Assembly (NCBI RefSeq): GCF_014651015.1
Contig: NZ_BMWB01000033.1
Location: 17,317-58,998 of the forward strand
Direction of reading: 5' to 3'
DNA: 41,682 bases
Source: Streptomyces xantholiticus
GTDB lineage: Bacteria; Actinomycetota; Actinomycetes; Streptomycetales; Streptomycetaceae
Made by a program: the position numbers and the translations under genes. Below the pieces are notes generated by a model. That model was not told the DNA's origin and made no database searches. It saw nothing but the letters and a program-made list of their open reading frames with translations. Of the stretch, positions 1 to 8,727 are shown piece by piece. Position 1 is the first letter of the stretch. Every line of letters begins with the position of its first letter.

Positions 1-27
1 CCCGCCACCGGGGTGGTCCCGGGAAGG

Positions 28-1278
28 TCAGACGGCGGAGCCGGCCTTCCACTGCGCCCAGTCCAGGTTCCAGCCGTTCAGGCCGTTGTCCGGCTTGATG
101 GTGGTGTCCTTGGAGTTCTTGACGATGACGACGTCACCGATGAGCGAGTTGTTGTAGAACCAGGCGGCCGGCTGGTTCGGGTCGCCGGCGCCCTTGACGT
201 CGTTCAGTCCGACGCAGCCGTGGCTGGTGTTGGCGCTGCCGAAGACCGAGTCGGGGCCCCAGTAGTTGCCGTGGATGAAGGTGCCCGACGTGGACAGCCG
301 CATGGCGTGCGGCACGTCCTTGATGTCGTACTCGCCCTTGCCGTCGTCGTCGGTGAAGCCGACCGTCGCACCGTTCATCCGGGTCTCCTTGAACTTCTCG
401 GAGATCACCATCTGACCGTTGTAGGTCGGGTTCTGCGGGGAGCCGGCGGAGATCGGGATGGTCTTGACCGTCTTGCCGTCCTGAGTGATCGTCATCGTCT
501 TCGCGGCGGCGTCGACGGTGGAGACCTGGTTGCGGCCGATCTTGAAGGTGACCGTCTTCTGCTGGACGCCGTAGACGCCCTCGGCACCCTCGACGCCGTC
601 CAGGGCGAGCTTCAGCGTGACGGTGGAGTCCTCGGCCCAGTACTGGTCGGGGCGGAAGTCCAGCCGCTGGCTGTTGAACCAGTGGCCGACGACCTCCTGT
701 CCGCTGCTGGAGGTCACGGTGATCCCGGACTGGACGGCCTTGCGGTCGGTGATCGCCTTGTTGAAGTTGATCGAGACGGGCATGCCGACGCCGACGGTGG
801 AGCCGTCCTCGGGCGTGAAGTTGCCGATGAAGCTGTTGGCGGGCGAGACGGTGGTGAACGACGCGTTCTCGTGCGCCTCGAGGCCGGCGGCGTCCTTCGC
901 CGTGGCGGAGATCTTGTACGTGGTGGAACGCTCGAGCGGGACGTCCGGCTTCCAGCTCTTGCCGTCGGCGGAGAGCGTGCCCTCGACGGGGGTGCCCTCA
1001 TTGGTGGTCATGGTGACCTCGGTCAGGGTGCCGTCCGTGACGGTCACCTTGGCCGCGTTGTTGATGCTTGCGTTGGTCGCGCCGTTCTTCGGCGAAATCA
1101 CTATTCGCGCCTTCGAGACCTCCTTGGCGGCCGCCTCGTCGATCTGCGCCTGTGACGTCTTCGAGCTCCCGGCGGCCGCGTCCTCGTCGTCCCCTCCGCT
1201 GCAGGCCGACAGGACCAGCACGCCCCCGAGCACCGCGGATGCGACCTTCAGGCCGCCGCGCCGCTTGCTGTCCGTCAT
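28..1278 (-). CDS. L,D-transpeptidase lipoprotein (Ig-like domains plus YkuD)
   Basis: Predicted 416-residue exported enzyme that makes 3-3 cross-links in peptidoglycan on the outer face of the membrane. The N-terminus is a lipoprotein signal (lipobox LSAC, Cys26) followed by an acidic Ser/Gly linker. Residues about 55-245 look like two Ig-like beta domains, as in actinobacterial Ldt enzymes. The C-terminal YkuD domain carries the signature SHGCVGLND, with catalytic Cys355 and His353, and the upstream FIHGNYW. I chose ATG 1278 because GGAGAAG lies 6 nt upstream (1285-1291); an in-frame ATG at 1293 has no comparable ribosome site. The gene is complete and reads towards the window edge. Family assignment is firm; the exact physiological role is inferred. 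Confidence 0.95.
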   Translation of the reverse strand: MTDSKRRGGLKVASAVLGGVLVLSACSGGDDEDAAAGSSKTSQAQIDEAAAKEVSKARIVISPKNGATNASINNAAKVTVTDGTLTEVTMTTNEGTPVEGTLSADGKSWKPDVPLERSTTYKISATAKDAAGLEAHENASFTTVSPANSFIGNFTPEDGSTVGVGMPVSINFNKAITDRKAVQSGITVTSSSGQEVVGHWFNSQRLDFRPDQYWAEDSTVTLKLALDGVEGAEGVYGVQQKTVTFKIGRNQVSTVDAAAKTMTITQDGKTVKTIPISAGSPQNPTYNGQMVISEKFKETRMNGATVGFTDDDGKGEYDIKDVPHAMRLSTSGTFIHGNYWGPDSVFGSANTSHGCVGLNDVKGAGDPNQPAAWFYNNSLIGDVVIVKNSKDTTIKPDNGLNGWNLDWAQWKAGSAV

Positions 1279-1293
1279 CACACGCTTCTCCAT

Positions 1294-1607
1294 CGCTGCC
1301 GAGTCCCCTGATCAACCACTGTGGACAACCCCATTTCAGGCCATCCGGTTCCCCATCGGTAAAAAATGTGGGTAACAACACCCACCGAGCGCACCCGCGG
1401 ACACCGGTCCGGCCGGGCACCCTCCTCACCGAACTGATCGACGCTGTTTCCGCCTCATCGGTTGCACCGCTCACGGTCCGGTTCGCCATTCGATTGTCGC
1501 CTCCGTACTCCCGCACGGAAAAGACCGGGCACCGGTTCGGGTGCCCGGCGGCCGAGGACCGAAGCGTGTCACATGTCACTGCTTGCGCAGTTTCGGCACA
1601 TGCGACC
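1294..1607. other. intergenic region upstream of the L,D-transpeptidase
   Basis: About 310 bases without a convincing gene. It holds the promoter region of the L,D-transpeptidase (reading left), an A-run near 1363-1368, and a terminator at 1516-1548 for the gene that ends at 1608. Confidence 0.6.
1516..1548 (-). terminator. intrinsic terminator of the small acidic protein gene
   Basis: CCGGGCACC (1525-1533) pairs with GGTGCCCGG (1540-1548) around a 6-nt loop. Read on the minus strand it is followed by TCTTTTCC, a U-rich tract that is rare in such GC-rich DNA. It lies 60 nt past the stop at 1608. Confidence 0.75.
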
Positions 1608-1997
1608 CTAGGAACGTGGGCCGTCCTCGTCGGTGTCGAGCAACGGGTAACCATCGGGACCGGCTTCGTAACCATCCACTTCGTCGTCCTCGTCGTCGCC
1701 CAGTTCCCACTCGTCGGAGTCGGGGTCGTAATCGATCTCCTCGCTGCTCCACGAGGCCTGCGCCAGTTCGATCCCCGGGACTTCGCTGACCAGGTCGAAC
1801 GGGTCGATGAGATACGCCAGCGCCTCCGCCTCGTCCTCGCTCACCGCGGACTGGGCATGTGCGCGCTCGGCGTCCGGCATCAACTCGTCGTCGGCGATCC
1901 GCTCGAGCGCCGCACCGGTCAGCGCCCCGGAGTCGTCGACCTCGATGACCAGTTCCACTCGTAGCCGCACATAGCGTGATGTCTCAGAGGTGCTCAT
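1608..1997 (-). CDS. conserved hypothetical acidic protein
   Basis: 129-residue protein starting MSTSETSRYVRLRVEL. The first half alternates hydrophobic and charged residues and contains ALERIADDELMPDAE. The C-terminal half is strongly acidic (DPDSDEWELGDDEDDEVD), so it is probably soluble and possibly binds a basic partner; there is no signal peptide or membrane segment. I place the start at ATG 1997; the reading frame stays open to 2117 but that extension is Arg/Ser-rich and looks non-coding. I do not recognise a function. It is followed by a clear intrinsic terminator. Confidence 0.75.
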   Translation of the reverse strand: MSTSETSRYVRLRVELVIEVDDSGALTGAALERIADDELMPDAERAHAQSAVSEDEAEALAYLIDPFDLVSEVPGIELAQASWSSEEIDYDPDSDEWELGDDEDDEVDGYEAGPDGYPLLDTDEDGPRS

Positions 1998-2104
1998 AGG
2001 ACGGAGCGTATGGGTCGGGGCCCCACGGCTTTCCCACGACCCGCTGCTTTCATTAGCATCTGCCCACCGGCCAATTCGAGGATGCCTCAAGGAGGATCGT
2101 CTCC

Positions 2105-2395
2105 GTGTCCGTCGCACGTCGACCGCTGATCACCGCCACTGCCGCAGGGACGCTGCTGTGTGCGCTGTGGTTCGTTCCCTCGGCCAACGCCACTGCCGAG
2201 AGACCGGCCGGGGAGCGGTCCGGAAGCACCACCTCCGGCATGGCGGCGCAGCAGGCCGGCCACGAGCGGCTGCTGCTGGCCGAGACGGGTGGCGTGGACA
2301 CCACCCCGTACGTCGTCGGCGGCACGGCGTGCCTGGCCGTCGGGGCCGGCTTCGTCGCGTACTCCGTGCGCAGGCGCACCCCGGGCACCGTCTGA
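2105..2395 (+). CDS. small secreted protein with LAETG sortase signal
   Basis: 96-residue protein with a GTG start and a strong ribosome site AAGGAGGA at 2089-2096. It has an N-terminal signal peptide (hydrophobic core about residues 8-28, cleavage probably near SANA-TA), a short hydrophilic middle, then LLLAETGG, a hydrophobic stretch (TPYVVGGTACLAVGAGFVAY) and a basic tail SVRRRT. That order is the classic sortase cell-wall sorting signal; LAxTG is the form used by Streptomyces class E sortases (as in long chaplins). The mature surface part is only about 30-40 residues, so it may be a tiny wall-anchored peptide. No sortase gene lies nearby. The sorting signal is seen; anchoring is inferred. 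Confidence 0.8.
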   Translation: MSVARRPLITATAAGTLLCALWFVPSANATAERPAGERSGSTTSGMAAQQAGHERLLLAETGGVDTTPYVVGGTACLAVGAGFVAYSVRRRTPGTV

Positions 2396-2412
2396 CGGCT
2401 CTCGACGCACGG

Positions 2413-2439
2413 GGCCGCCCCCGCCGTCCGGGGGCGGCC
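2413..2439. terminator. bidirectional terminator between convergent genes
   Basis: GGCCGCCCCC (2413-2422) and GGGGGCGGCC (2430-2439) form a perfect 10-bp stem. It sits between the LAETG protein gene (plus) and hutH (minus), which converge here, and could serve both. Confidence 0.75.
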
Positions 2440-2457
2440 TTCGTACCGCGCGAGGGC

Positions 2458-4005
2458 TCAGGCCAGCGGGCCGGTCACCGGTTCGACGGCGGCGACGAGC
2501 AGTCCGTCCCGTACGAACGTGTCCGCGGCGTCCAGGTCGGGCGCGAGGAAGCGGTCCGGGCCGGGGCCCTGGACGCCTGCCGCGCGCAGCGCCTCGATGG
2601 CCGCCTGCGACGCCGGTGCCGGGGTGAGGTGGCGGCGCAGCTCGATGGCCCGGGTCGCCGCGTAGAGCTCGACTGCGATGATCCTGCCCAGGTTTCGGAC
2701 GGCGGTGCGCAGTTTGCGGGCTGCGGACCAGCCCATGGAGACGTGGTCCTCCTGCATGGCCGAGGACGGGATGGAGTCGGCGGAGGCGGGGACCGCGAGC
2801 CGCTTCATCTCGCTGACCAGCGCGGCCTGCGTGTACTGGGCGATCATCAGCCCGGAGTCGACGCCGGCGTCGTCGGCGAGGAACGGCGGCAGGCCGTGGC
2901 TGCGGTTCTTGTCGAGGAGCCGGTCGGTGCGGCGCTCGGAGATGGAGCCGAGATCGGCGGCGGCGATGGCGAGGAAGTCCAGGACGTACGCGACGGGCGC
3001 ACCGTGGAAGTTGCCGTTGGACTCGACCCGGCCGTCGGGGAGGACCACGGGGTTGTCGACGGCGGAGGCCAGCTCCCGCTCCGCGACCAGGCGGGCGTGC
3101 GCCATGGTGTCGCGTCCGGCGCCGGCGACCTGGGGCGCGCAGCGCACCGAGTAGGCGTCCTGGACGCGCGGTGCCGCCTCTTCCTGGAAGTGGCCGGTGA
3201 GTCCGGAGCCCTTGAGCACGGCGAGCATGTTCGCGGCGGAGGCGCCCTGGCCGGGGTGGGGGCGGATGGTGTGCAGCTCCGGAGCAAGGACCTTCTCGGT
3301 GCCGAGCAGGGCCTCCAGCGTCAGAGCGGCGGTGATGTCGGCCGACTTGTAGAGGCGGTCGAGGTCGGCGAGGGCCATGACCAGCATGCCGAGCATGCCG
3401 TCGGTGCCGTTGAGAAGGGCGAGTCCTTCCTTCTCGCGCAGCTCGACGGGCGCGATGCGGTGCTCCGCGAGCAGCTCCCCCGCGGGACGCACCGTACCGT
3501 CGGGGCCCTCGGCGTCGCCTTCGCCCATCAGCGCCAGGGCGCAGTGGGACAGCGGCGCGAGGTCGCCGGAGCAGCCGAGGGAGCCGTACTCGTGCACGAC
3601 GGGCGTGATGCCCGCGTTCAGTACGTCGGCCATGGTCTGCGCGACCTCGGGGCGCACGCCGGTGCGGCCGGAGCAGACCGTCTTGAGACGGAGGAACATC
3701 AGCGCGCGGACGACCTCGCGCTCGACGCGCGGTCCCATGCCCGCTGCGTGCGAGCGGACGATGTTGCGCTGCAGCTGGGCACGGAGCTCGGGGCTGATGT
3801 GGCGGGTGGCGAGGGCGCCGAATCCGGTGGAGACGCCGTAGACGGGCTCGGGCCTGGCGGCCAGCGCGTCGACGATCGAACGGGCCTCGGTAAGGGCGGC
3901 GAGGGCCTCGCCGGAGAGCTCGACACGGGCGCCGTGGCGGGCCACGGCGATGACGTCATCGGCGGTGGTACCGGACGTCCCCACCACGACTGTTTGCATA
4001 TCCAT
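2458..4005 (-). CDS. hutH: histidine ammonia-lyase
   Basis: 515-residue cytosolic enzyme that converts L-histidine to urocanate and ammonia, the first step of histidine degradation. Seen: YGVSTGFG at residues 56-63 (catalytic Tyr), the MIO-forming segment GSLGCSGDLAPLSH with Cys145-Ser146-Gly147, and the C-terminal SMQEDHVSMG-like region. CSG in place of the ASG of proteobacterial enzymes is, to my knowledge, usual in Streptomyces HutH. ATG 4005 or ATG 3999 (MDMQTV) is the likely start; an upstream in-frame GTG at 4044 is possible, and no start has a strong ribosome site. The other hut genes are not in the window, so it stands alone. Confidence 0.97.
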   Translation of the reverse strand: MDMQTVVVGTSGTTADDVIAVARHGARVELSGEALAALTEARSIVDALAARPEPVYGVSTGFGALATRHISPELRAQLQRNIVRSHAAGMGPRVEREVVRALMFLRLKTVCSGRTGVRPEVAQTMADVLNAGITPVVHEYGSLGCSGDLAPLSHCALALMGEGDAEGPDGTVRPAGELLAEHRIAPVELREKEGLALLNGTDGMLGMLVMALADLDRLYKSADITAALTLEALLGTEKVLAPELHTIRPHPGQGASAANMLAVLKGSGLTGHFQEEAAPRVQDAYSVRCAPQVAGAGRDTMAHARLVAERELASAVDNPVVLPDGRVESNGNFHGAPVAYVLDFLAIAAADLGSISERRTDRLLDKNRSHGLPPFLADDAGVDSGLMIAQYTQAALVSEMKRLAVPASADSIPSSAMQEDHVSMGWSAARKLRTAVRNLGRIIAVELYAATRAIELRRHLTPAPASQAAIEALRAAGVQGPGPDRFLAPDLDAADTFVRDGLLVAAVEPVTGPLA

Positions 4006-4083
4006 ATTCAGCAGCGTACGGACTGAATCCAAACCTGTCACCACCGGTGAACAGGTTGGCCCCTTACCCGGGCCGCCCGGCCG

Positions 4084-5250
4084 TCACGGCTCGCTCCACG
4101 GCTCTTCCTCGGACTCCTCAGGGCGGGCGTCCCGGAAGCGGCGGCGGTCCTGCGCGGAGCGCGGCGGCGAGTCCGCGAGCCGCATCACCGTGCCGTCCCG
4201 CCCGGCCACCACCGGCTTCGGGGAACGCGCCGCCTTGGCCCGGTACTGGGCCGCGTCCGCCAGCCGGAAGAGCCGCCGGGCCGAGTGCACCTCGCCGATC
4301 GGGTCGCCCGTCGACGCGACTCCGCAGGCGACGCCCTGACCGAGCTCCAACCCCTTCGCCCTGACACAGAGGTCGTCGGCGACGTCGACCACCTCGTCGG
4401 CGGACGGACCCACTGCGACCAGGCAGAACTCGTCCCCGCCGAGACGGGCGACCAGCGCACCCGGCAGCATCGCGCCACAAAGGGACAGCACGGAGCCGAA
4501 CCGTTCCAGCAGCCGGTCGCCGACCGCGTGCCCCTGGGTGTCGTTCACCTGCTTGAGCCCGTTGACGTCGCACACCACCAGGCTGACCACGGAACCGTCC
4601 GCCCGGTGCCGCTCCAGCGCCTCGTCGAGGCGGGTGTCGACCGCACGACGGTTGGCCAGACCGGTGAGCGGATCGGTGAACGCGAGCCTGCGGACCTCCT
4701 CCAGCCGCTCGGTCTGGGCGATACCGGCCGCCACGACGGACGCCAGTACGGTCGCGAAATCGGCGTCGTCCCTGTCGAACACCGGCGACGCCTCCGGCCG
4801 GGCCACATACAGCTCCCCCCACGCCCGGCCGTGCAGCACGATCGGCGCGACGACGCAGCAGCCCCGGCCGCGCCGGCGCAGCGCGGCCACCCTCTGGTGG
4901 CAGTAGCCGTGCCCGGACGTCGCCGGGCCCGTCGCCGTCTCCACCCAGGCCTCCGGCTCACCGCCACCGGCCCAGCGCTCGTGCAGGAACTCGGTGATCT
5001 CCGGGAAACGGTTCACCGGATAGGCCTCGGACTCGGGGAACTCCTCCTCGTCCGGCGCGCGTTCGCCCGCGTTCACCAGCACCCTCAGCCGCCCGCGCTC
5101 ACGCTCCCACACGGACAGCGCCGCGAACGAACCGGCGAGCGCACCGCAGGCACCGAGGGCCGCCGCCCGCCAGGACTCCCGCGACGTCTGGGCCGCGGCC
5201 ATCGCCTGCGCCAGCGCCACCACGGCTCGCAACCGCCCATCCACAGCCAT
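4084..5250 (-). CDS. GAF-GGDEF diguanylate cyclase
   Basis: 388-residue protein predicted to make cyclic di-GMP from two GTP. Residues about 20-180 form a GAF-like sensory domain (with VVAPIVLHGRAWGELYV typical of the GAF fold), followed by a short linker helix and a GGDEF domain starting FTDPLTGLANRR at about 191. The active-site GGDEF is intact (271-275) in RLGGDEFCLVAVG. The RxxD product-inhibition site expected five residues upstream is absent (PGAL instead), so feedback inhibition through that site is unlikely. No membrane segment: a cytosolic, ligand- or partner-regulated enzyme. The C-terminal 40 residues are charged and probably disordered. It lies between hutH and the crotonase on the same strand. 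Confidence 0.93.
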   Translation of the reverse strand: MAVDGRLRAVVALAQAMAAAQTSRESWRAAALGACGALAGSFAALSVWERERGRLRVLVNAGERAPDEEEFPESEAYPVNRFPEITEFLHERWAGGGEPEAWVETATGPATSGHGYCHQRVAALRRRGRGCCVVAPIVLHGRAWGELYVARPEASPVFDRDDADFATVLASVVAAGIAQTERLEEVRRLAFTDPLTGLANRRAVDTRLDEALERHRADGSVVSLVVCDVNGLKQVNDTQGHAVGDRLLERFGSVLSLCGAMLPGALVARLGGDEFCLVAVGPSADEVVDVADDLCVRAKGLELGQGVACGVASTGDPIGEVHSARRLFRLADAAQYRAKAARSPKPVVAGRDGTVMRLADSPPRSAQDRRRFRDARPEESEEEPWSEP

Positions 5251-5321
5251 CTACCCAGCTTAGGGATGTTTCGACCGGTTTGATCTGTTGTGGTGGCCCG
5301 GGTCGCGCGACCGGCGCACGG

Positions 5322-6122
5322 TCACCGGCCGGGCCACACCGGCTTCCGCTTCTCGTTGAACGCGGCGACGCCCTCCGCCCGGTCCCCCGAGAACGCGGTC
5401 GCCCACCACGCCGCGTCCTCGACCTCGAGACCCGCGCGCAGGTCGAGCCCGTGCCCGAGCCGCATGGCCTTCTTCGCGTTGCGCAGCCCCACGGGCGAGT
5501 TCGCGGCCATCCGGGCGGCCAGCGCGAGCGCCTCGGTGCGGGCGTCCTCCGCGAGGACGTCGACGAGCCCCAACTCCTTTGCCTCCGCGGCCTCCACGCG
5601 CCGCGCCGTGAAGACGAGCTCCGCGGCACGGGCGGCTCCGACCCGGCGCGGCAGCAGCTGCGTGCCCCCGCCGCCGGGGATGACTCCGACGGACACCTCG
5701 GGCAGACCCACGACCGCGCTGGCGTCGGCCACGATCACGTCGCAGGAGAGCGCCAGCTCGAAGCCCCCGCCGAGCGCGAACCCGTGCACGGCCGCGACGG
5801 TCGGCATGGGCAGCTCCAGCACCCCGGTGTACGCGCCACGGGTGGTCGGCCGCTGCCGCGCGAGGTCCGCGTCCGAGAAGGAGTTGCGCTCCTTGAGGTC
5901 GGCGCCGACGCAGAAGGCGCGCTCGCTGCTGGAGCTGACCACGCCCACCCGCACCTCGCGGTCCTCCGCCAGCGCGTCGCAGGCGGCCCTGATGGACCGC
6001 GCCATCTCCGAGGACACGGCGTTCATGGCCTTGGGCCGGTCGAGGACGAGCTCTGCGACGTGACCGTGCGCGTGCTTGCGGATGACGACGAACTCCCCGA
6101 ACCGCTGCTCGGACTCCGACAT
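5322..6122 (-). CDS. enoyl-CoA hydratase/isomerase (crotonase family)
   Basis: 266-residue crotonase-fold protein expected to hydrate or isomerise an enoyl-CoA. Oxyanion-hole segments AFCVGADLKER and GFALGGGFELAL are present. Both catalytic glutamates of classical hydratases appear conserved (FELAL and GLPEVSVGVIPGGGGTQ), so it is likely a true hydratase. ATG 6122 is preceded by GGGAGGG on the minus strand. Its neighbours do not define the substrate: the acyl-CoA carboxylase genes are 2.5 kb away, and short/branched acyl-CoA catabolism is only a guess. Confidence 0.93.
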   Translation of the reverse strand: MSESEQRFGEFVVIRKHAHGHVAELVLDRPKAMNAVSSEMARSIRAACDALAEDREVRVGVVSSSSERAFCVGADLKERNSFSDADLARQRPTTRGAYTGVLELPMPTVAAVHGFALGGGFELALSCDVIVADASAVVGLPEVSVGVIPGGGGTQLLPRRVGAARAAELVFTARRVEAAEAKELGLVDVLAEDARTEALALAARMAANSPVGLRNAKKAMRLGHGLDLRAGLEVEDAAWWATAFSGDRAEGVAAFNEKRKPVWPGR

Positions 6123-6307
6123 GGGACACCCTCCCGGTTAACGATGGTTCACCGGATCATATGCGCGCGCGGCGGGTCCGGGCGGAAACCGCTGCCTGGG
6201 GGCATCGGGTGCGGATCCCAGGGCGCCAGGCCTGGGGGAGGAGCACGGAAGGACCGGGCAGGACCGTACCCGGTCCGGGGACGGAGCCCCGGTTCCGGGA
6301 GGGGGTA

Positions 6308-6333
6308 CCCCTCACGCCGCCAGCCGTGAGGGG
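6308..6333 (+). repeat. intergenic hairpin repeat, copy A
   Basis: CCCCTCACG (6308-6316) and CGTGAGGGG (6325-6333) form a perfect stem with loop CCGCCAGC, preceded by CGGTTCCGGGAGGGGGTA. The same loop and left flank recur at 21944-21969 with different but complementary arms, and in degenerate form on the minus strand near 17290-17360. It lies between cya and the crotonase gene and may also act as the cya terminator. Confidence 0.75.
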
Positions 6334-6378
6334 AGGGCGGGGAGGAAGCCCGGCGCAGGCGCTACCGCACCCGCACGG

Positions 6379-7578
6379 TCAGGAAGGCCGCCTCGTCAGC
6401 AACCACGGCTCCACCACGCCAAGACCCCGCACCGGCCGCTGCCACATCGGCTGGAGCGCGAAGCGGTACGTCGGCACCTCGCGCCCTTCCTTCTCCGCCT
6501 TGACCGCTTCCTCCGCCGCCTCCGCCTCGGAGGCCGGCGCCTCGCCCGTCCTGATCAGTTCCTCCGCGAACGCACCGTCCACCAGCAGCGCGTCCTTCGG
6601 CGCTATCGACGTCAGCCGGCTGGCCAGGTTCACCGTCGTACCGAAGACGTCGCCCATCCGCGTGGTGACCGTCCCGAACGCGATGCCCACCCGCAGGGCC
6701 GGCATCGACTCGTCGTCGGTCATCGTCTCGATGAGCCGGAGCGCGATCTCCGCCGCCGTTCCGGCGTCGTCCGCCGCGTAGAGGACCTCGTCGCCGAGGG
6801 TCTTGATCAGGCGGCCGCTGTGCGCGGCGACCAGGTCCGCGCAGGTGGTCTCGAACGACTCGACGAGTTCGCCGAGCTCCTCCTCCTCGAGCCGACGGGT
6901 CAGCCGGGTGAAGCCGACCAGGTCGGCGAAACCGACGGCGAGACGGCGGTCGACCATCTCCTCGTCGTCCGCGGCCTGGACGACCCTGCCCGTCGCCGCC
7001 GCCAGCTGCCGCCGCCAGACATAGACCAGGAACTCCTCGAGCTCCGGCAGCAGCAGCTCGACCAGCGGATACGTGACCTCGGTGCGGGTCATGCCGGGCT
7101 CGGGCGGCTCGGTGAGCCCTTCCAGGAAGGAGTCGATCTGCCAGTCGGCGAGGCGCGCGGTGGTCTGCCCGGTGGAGCGGGCGACCTGGACCGCCATCGG
7201 TTCACTCAGCAGACCCGCCTCGACAAGACCGGCGAGCCGCCGCAGGGCGAGGACGTCCGCCTCGGTGAGGGCCTTGGCCTGTCCGATGTCGGCGAAGCCC
7301 ATGGCCCGCCAGAAGCGGGCGGCGAGTTCCATGGAGACGCCGGCGGTACGGGCCGCCTGGAAGGCGGTGTAGCGCCGCTCGGCGCCGAGGATCAGCTGTT
7401 CCAGACGTATGGCCAGCGGATCGTCCGAGGGCTCCGCCGTGTGGTCGACCTCGTGGTGGGGCGTCGGATGCACCGACCCGGAGGACGAGGCGGCCCCCGA
7501 TGAAGAGGCGGACGCGCCGGAGGAGCCGTCCGACGGCGGCTGCGCGCCCGCGCCGGAAGTGGTGTCGTCGACGGTCAC
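6379..7578 (-). CDS. cya: class III adenylate cyclase
   Basis: 399-residue cytosolic enzyme making cAMP from ATP. The first 50 residues are Ser/Gly/Pro-rich and probably disordered; residues about 55-190 are a helical regulatory region; about 210-345 is the cyclase domain. Key residues are all visible: metal-binding Asp219 (GFADLVGFT) and Asp263 (TLGDEVLY), ATP-selecting Lys259 and Asp310, transition-state Asn317 and Arg321 (VNLASRL). No membrane segments. GTG start at 7578 with AGGAGG 6 nt upstream (7585-7590). It matches the S. coelicolor cya gene, whose cAMP influences germination and aerial growth (established knowledge). Confidence 0.95.
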   Translation of the reverse strand: MTVDDTTSGAGAQPPSDGSSGASASSSGAASSSGSVHPTPHHEVDHTAEPSDDPLAIRLEQLILGAERRYTAFQAARTAGVSMELAARFWRAMGFADIGQAKALTEADVLALRRLAGLVEAGLLSEPMAVQVARSTGQTTARLADWQIDSFLEGLTEPPEPGMTRTEVTYPLVELLLPELEEFLVYVWRRQLAAATGRVVQAADDEEMVDRRLAVGFADLVGFTRLTRRLEEEELGELVESFETTCADLVAAHSGRLIKTLGDEVLYAADDAGTAAEIALRLIETMTDDESMPALRVGIAFGTVTTRMGDVFGTTVNLASRLTSIAPKDALLVDGAFAEELIRTGEAPASEAEAAEEAVKAEKEGREVPTYRFALQPMWQRPVRGLGVVEPWLLTRRPS

Positions 7579-7662
7579 CAGCCGCCTCCTGCCCGTTCCC
7601 TGCGCAATGCCCTGCCGATCTGTCGCGCGATCGCCTCAACGATACGGCAGGTGTGCCCCAGC

Positions 7663-8568
7663 TCACGTCCCGGCGGCAGAGGAGGTTGGTCCGGATCCGT
7701 CGGGGTCCGGTCGGTCCGCCGGCCGCAGGTGCACGATGTCGCCCGCGCTCACGGCCTGCCGGTCCCCGCCCCCGGTGGCGAGCACCAGCCTGCCGTCGCC
7801 GTCCAGGGCGACCGCTTCGCCGGTCACGGCCGCGCCGCCGGGAAGTTCGGCGCGTACCTGGCGGCCCAGGGTGGCGCAGCCCGCCGCGTACGCCTCCTGG
7901 AGCCCGCAGGCGGCAGGATCGCCCACAGCGGCGCGCCAGCGGGTGTACCACTTCTCCAGGGAACGCAGCACGGCCCGCAGCAGCGGGTCACGGTCCGTGG
8001 ACACGGCGTTGGCGAGGCCGAGGGACCCGGCCCCGGGAACCGGCAGCTCGTCGGCGTGCAGCGAGACGTTGACGCCGATGCCGAGCACCACCGCGTCCTC
8101 TCCTGCCCGCTCCAGGAGGATGCCGCCGGTCTTGCGTTCCTCGCCCGCCACGGTGACCAGCAGGTCGTTGGGCCATTTGAGGGACATGTCGACGCCGGCG
8201 GCCCGTGCGAGCCCCGTGGCGGCGGCGACGCCGGCGAGCAGCGGCAGCCATCCCCAGCGGGTCACGGGCACGTCCGCGCCGGGGCGCAGGAGTACGGAGA
8301 AGAACAGGCCGGAGCGGGCGGGCGCGGTCCAGGTCCGGTCGAGCCGGCCCCGCCCCGCGGTCTGCTCCTCCGCGATCAGCACGGCGCCCTCCGGCAGGGA
8401 CGGCGCACGTGCCGCCAGATCGGAGTTGGTGGAGCCGGTGGCCGCCACCAGGTCCAGGGAGGTCCACAGACCGCCGGGCACGACGACGCCGCGGCGCAGG
8501 GCGGCGACGTTCAGAGGGGGCCGTTCGAGGTCGGACCAGCGGCTCTCGGGCGCATTCGGAGGCGTCAT
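7663..8568 (-). CDS. birA: biotin-[acetyl-CoA-carboxylase] ligase
   Basis: 301-residue ligase that activates biotin to biotinyl-AMP and attaches it to the carrier lysine of biotin-dependent carboxylases, here presumably Lys548 of AccA2 at 14.5 kb. Motifs: TGSTNSD (44-50), biotinyl-AMP loop GRGRLDRTW (72-80), KWPND (131-135), KTGGILLE (146-153), LGIGVNV (162-168), and a C-terminal SH3-like domain. There is no N-terminal DNA-binding domain, so unlike E. coli BirA it is monofunctional. I start it at ATG 8568; the frame stays open far upstream, but only as an antisense frame across pccB. It diverges from pccB. Confidence 0.95.
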   Translation of the reverse strand: MTPPNAPESRWSDLERPPLNVAALRRGVVVPGGLWTSLDLVAATGSTNSDLAARAPSLPEGAVLIAEEQTAGRGRLDRTWTAPARSGLFFSVLLRPGADVPVTRWGWLPLLAGVAAATGLARAAGVDMSLKWPNDLLVTVAGEERKTGGILLERAGEDAVVLGIGVNVSLHADELPVPGAGSLGLANAVSTDRDPLLRAVLRSLEKWYTRWRAAVGDPAACGLQEAYAAGCATLGRQVRAELPGGAAVTGEAVALDGDGRLVLATGGGDRQAVSAGDIVHLRPADRPDPDGSGPTSSAAGT

Positions 8569-8608
8569 GCAAGCCAGCCTAGGTGTGGCCAACGCCGCAC
8601 TGCCGAAC

Positions 8609-8641
8609 CGTATCCCCGCCGATACGCTACGAGTCGGTAGC
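8609..8641. promoter_or_regulatory. overlapping inverted repeats in the birA-pccB divergent region
   Basis: CGTATC-N6-GATACG (8609-8626) overlaps GCTAC-N6-GTAGC (8626-8641) in the 159-bp gap between the divergent genes. Both are perfect. They are candidate operator sites for control of carboxylase or biotin ligase expression; no regulator can be assigned from the sequence. Confidence 0.4.
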
Positions 8642-8727
8642 AACCGATCGTTAACCGTTGCCCCGAGCAGTCCCCATAACCCGTCCCCGTAAGCCGTCCC
8701 CGTGACCAGCCAGGGAGCCGCATCCCG

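Noticed and set aside
3559..3600. Unusual CSG in place of ASG at the HutH MIO site
   Set aside because: To my knowledge CSG is normal in Streptomyces histidine ammonia-lyases, so it is not an anomaly.
1990..4026. 678-codon open frame antisense to hutH
   Set aside because: Composition is typical of an antisense shadow and hutH is certain on the other strand.
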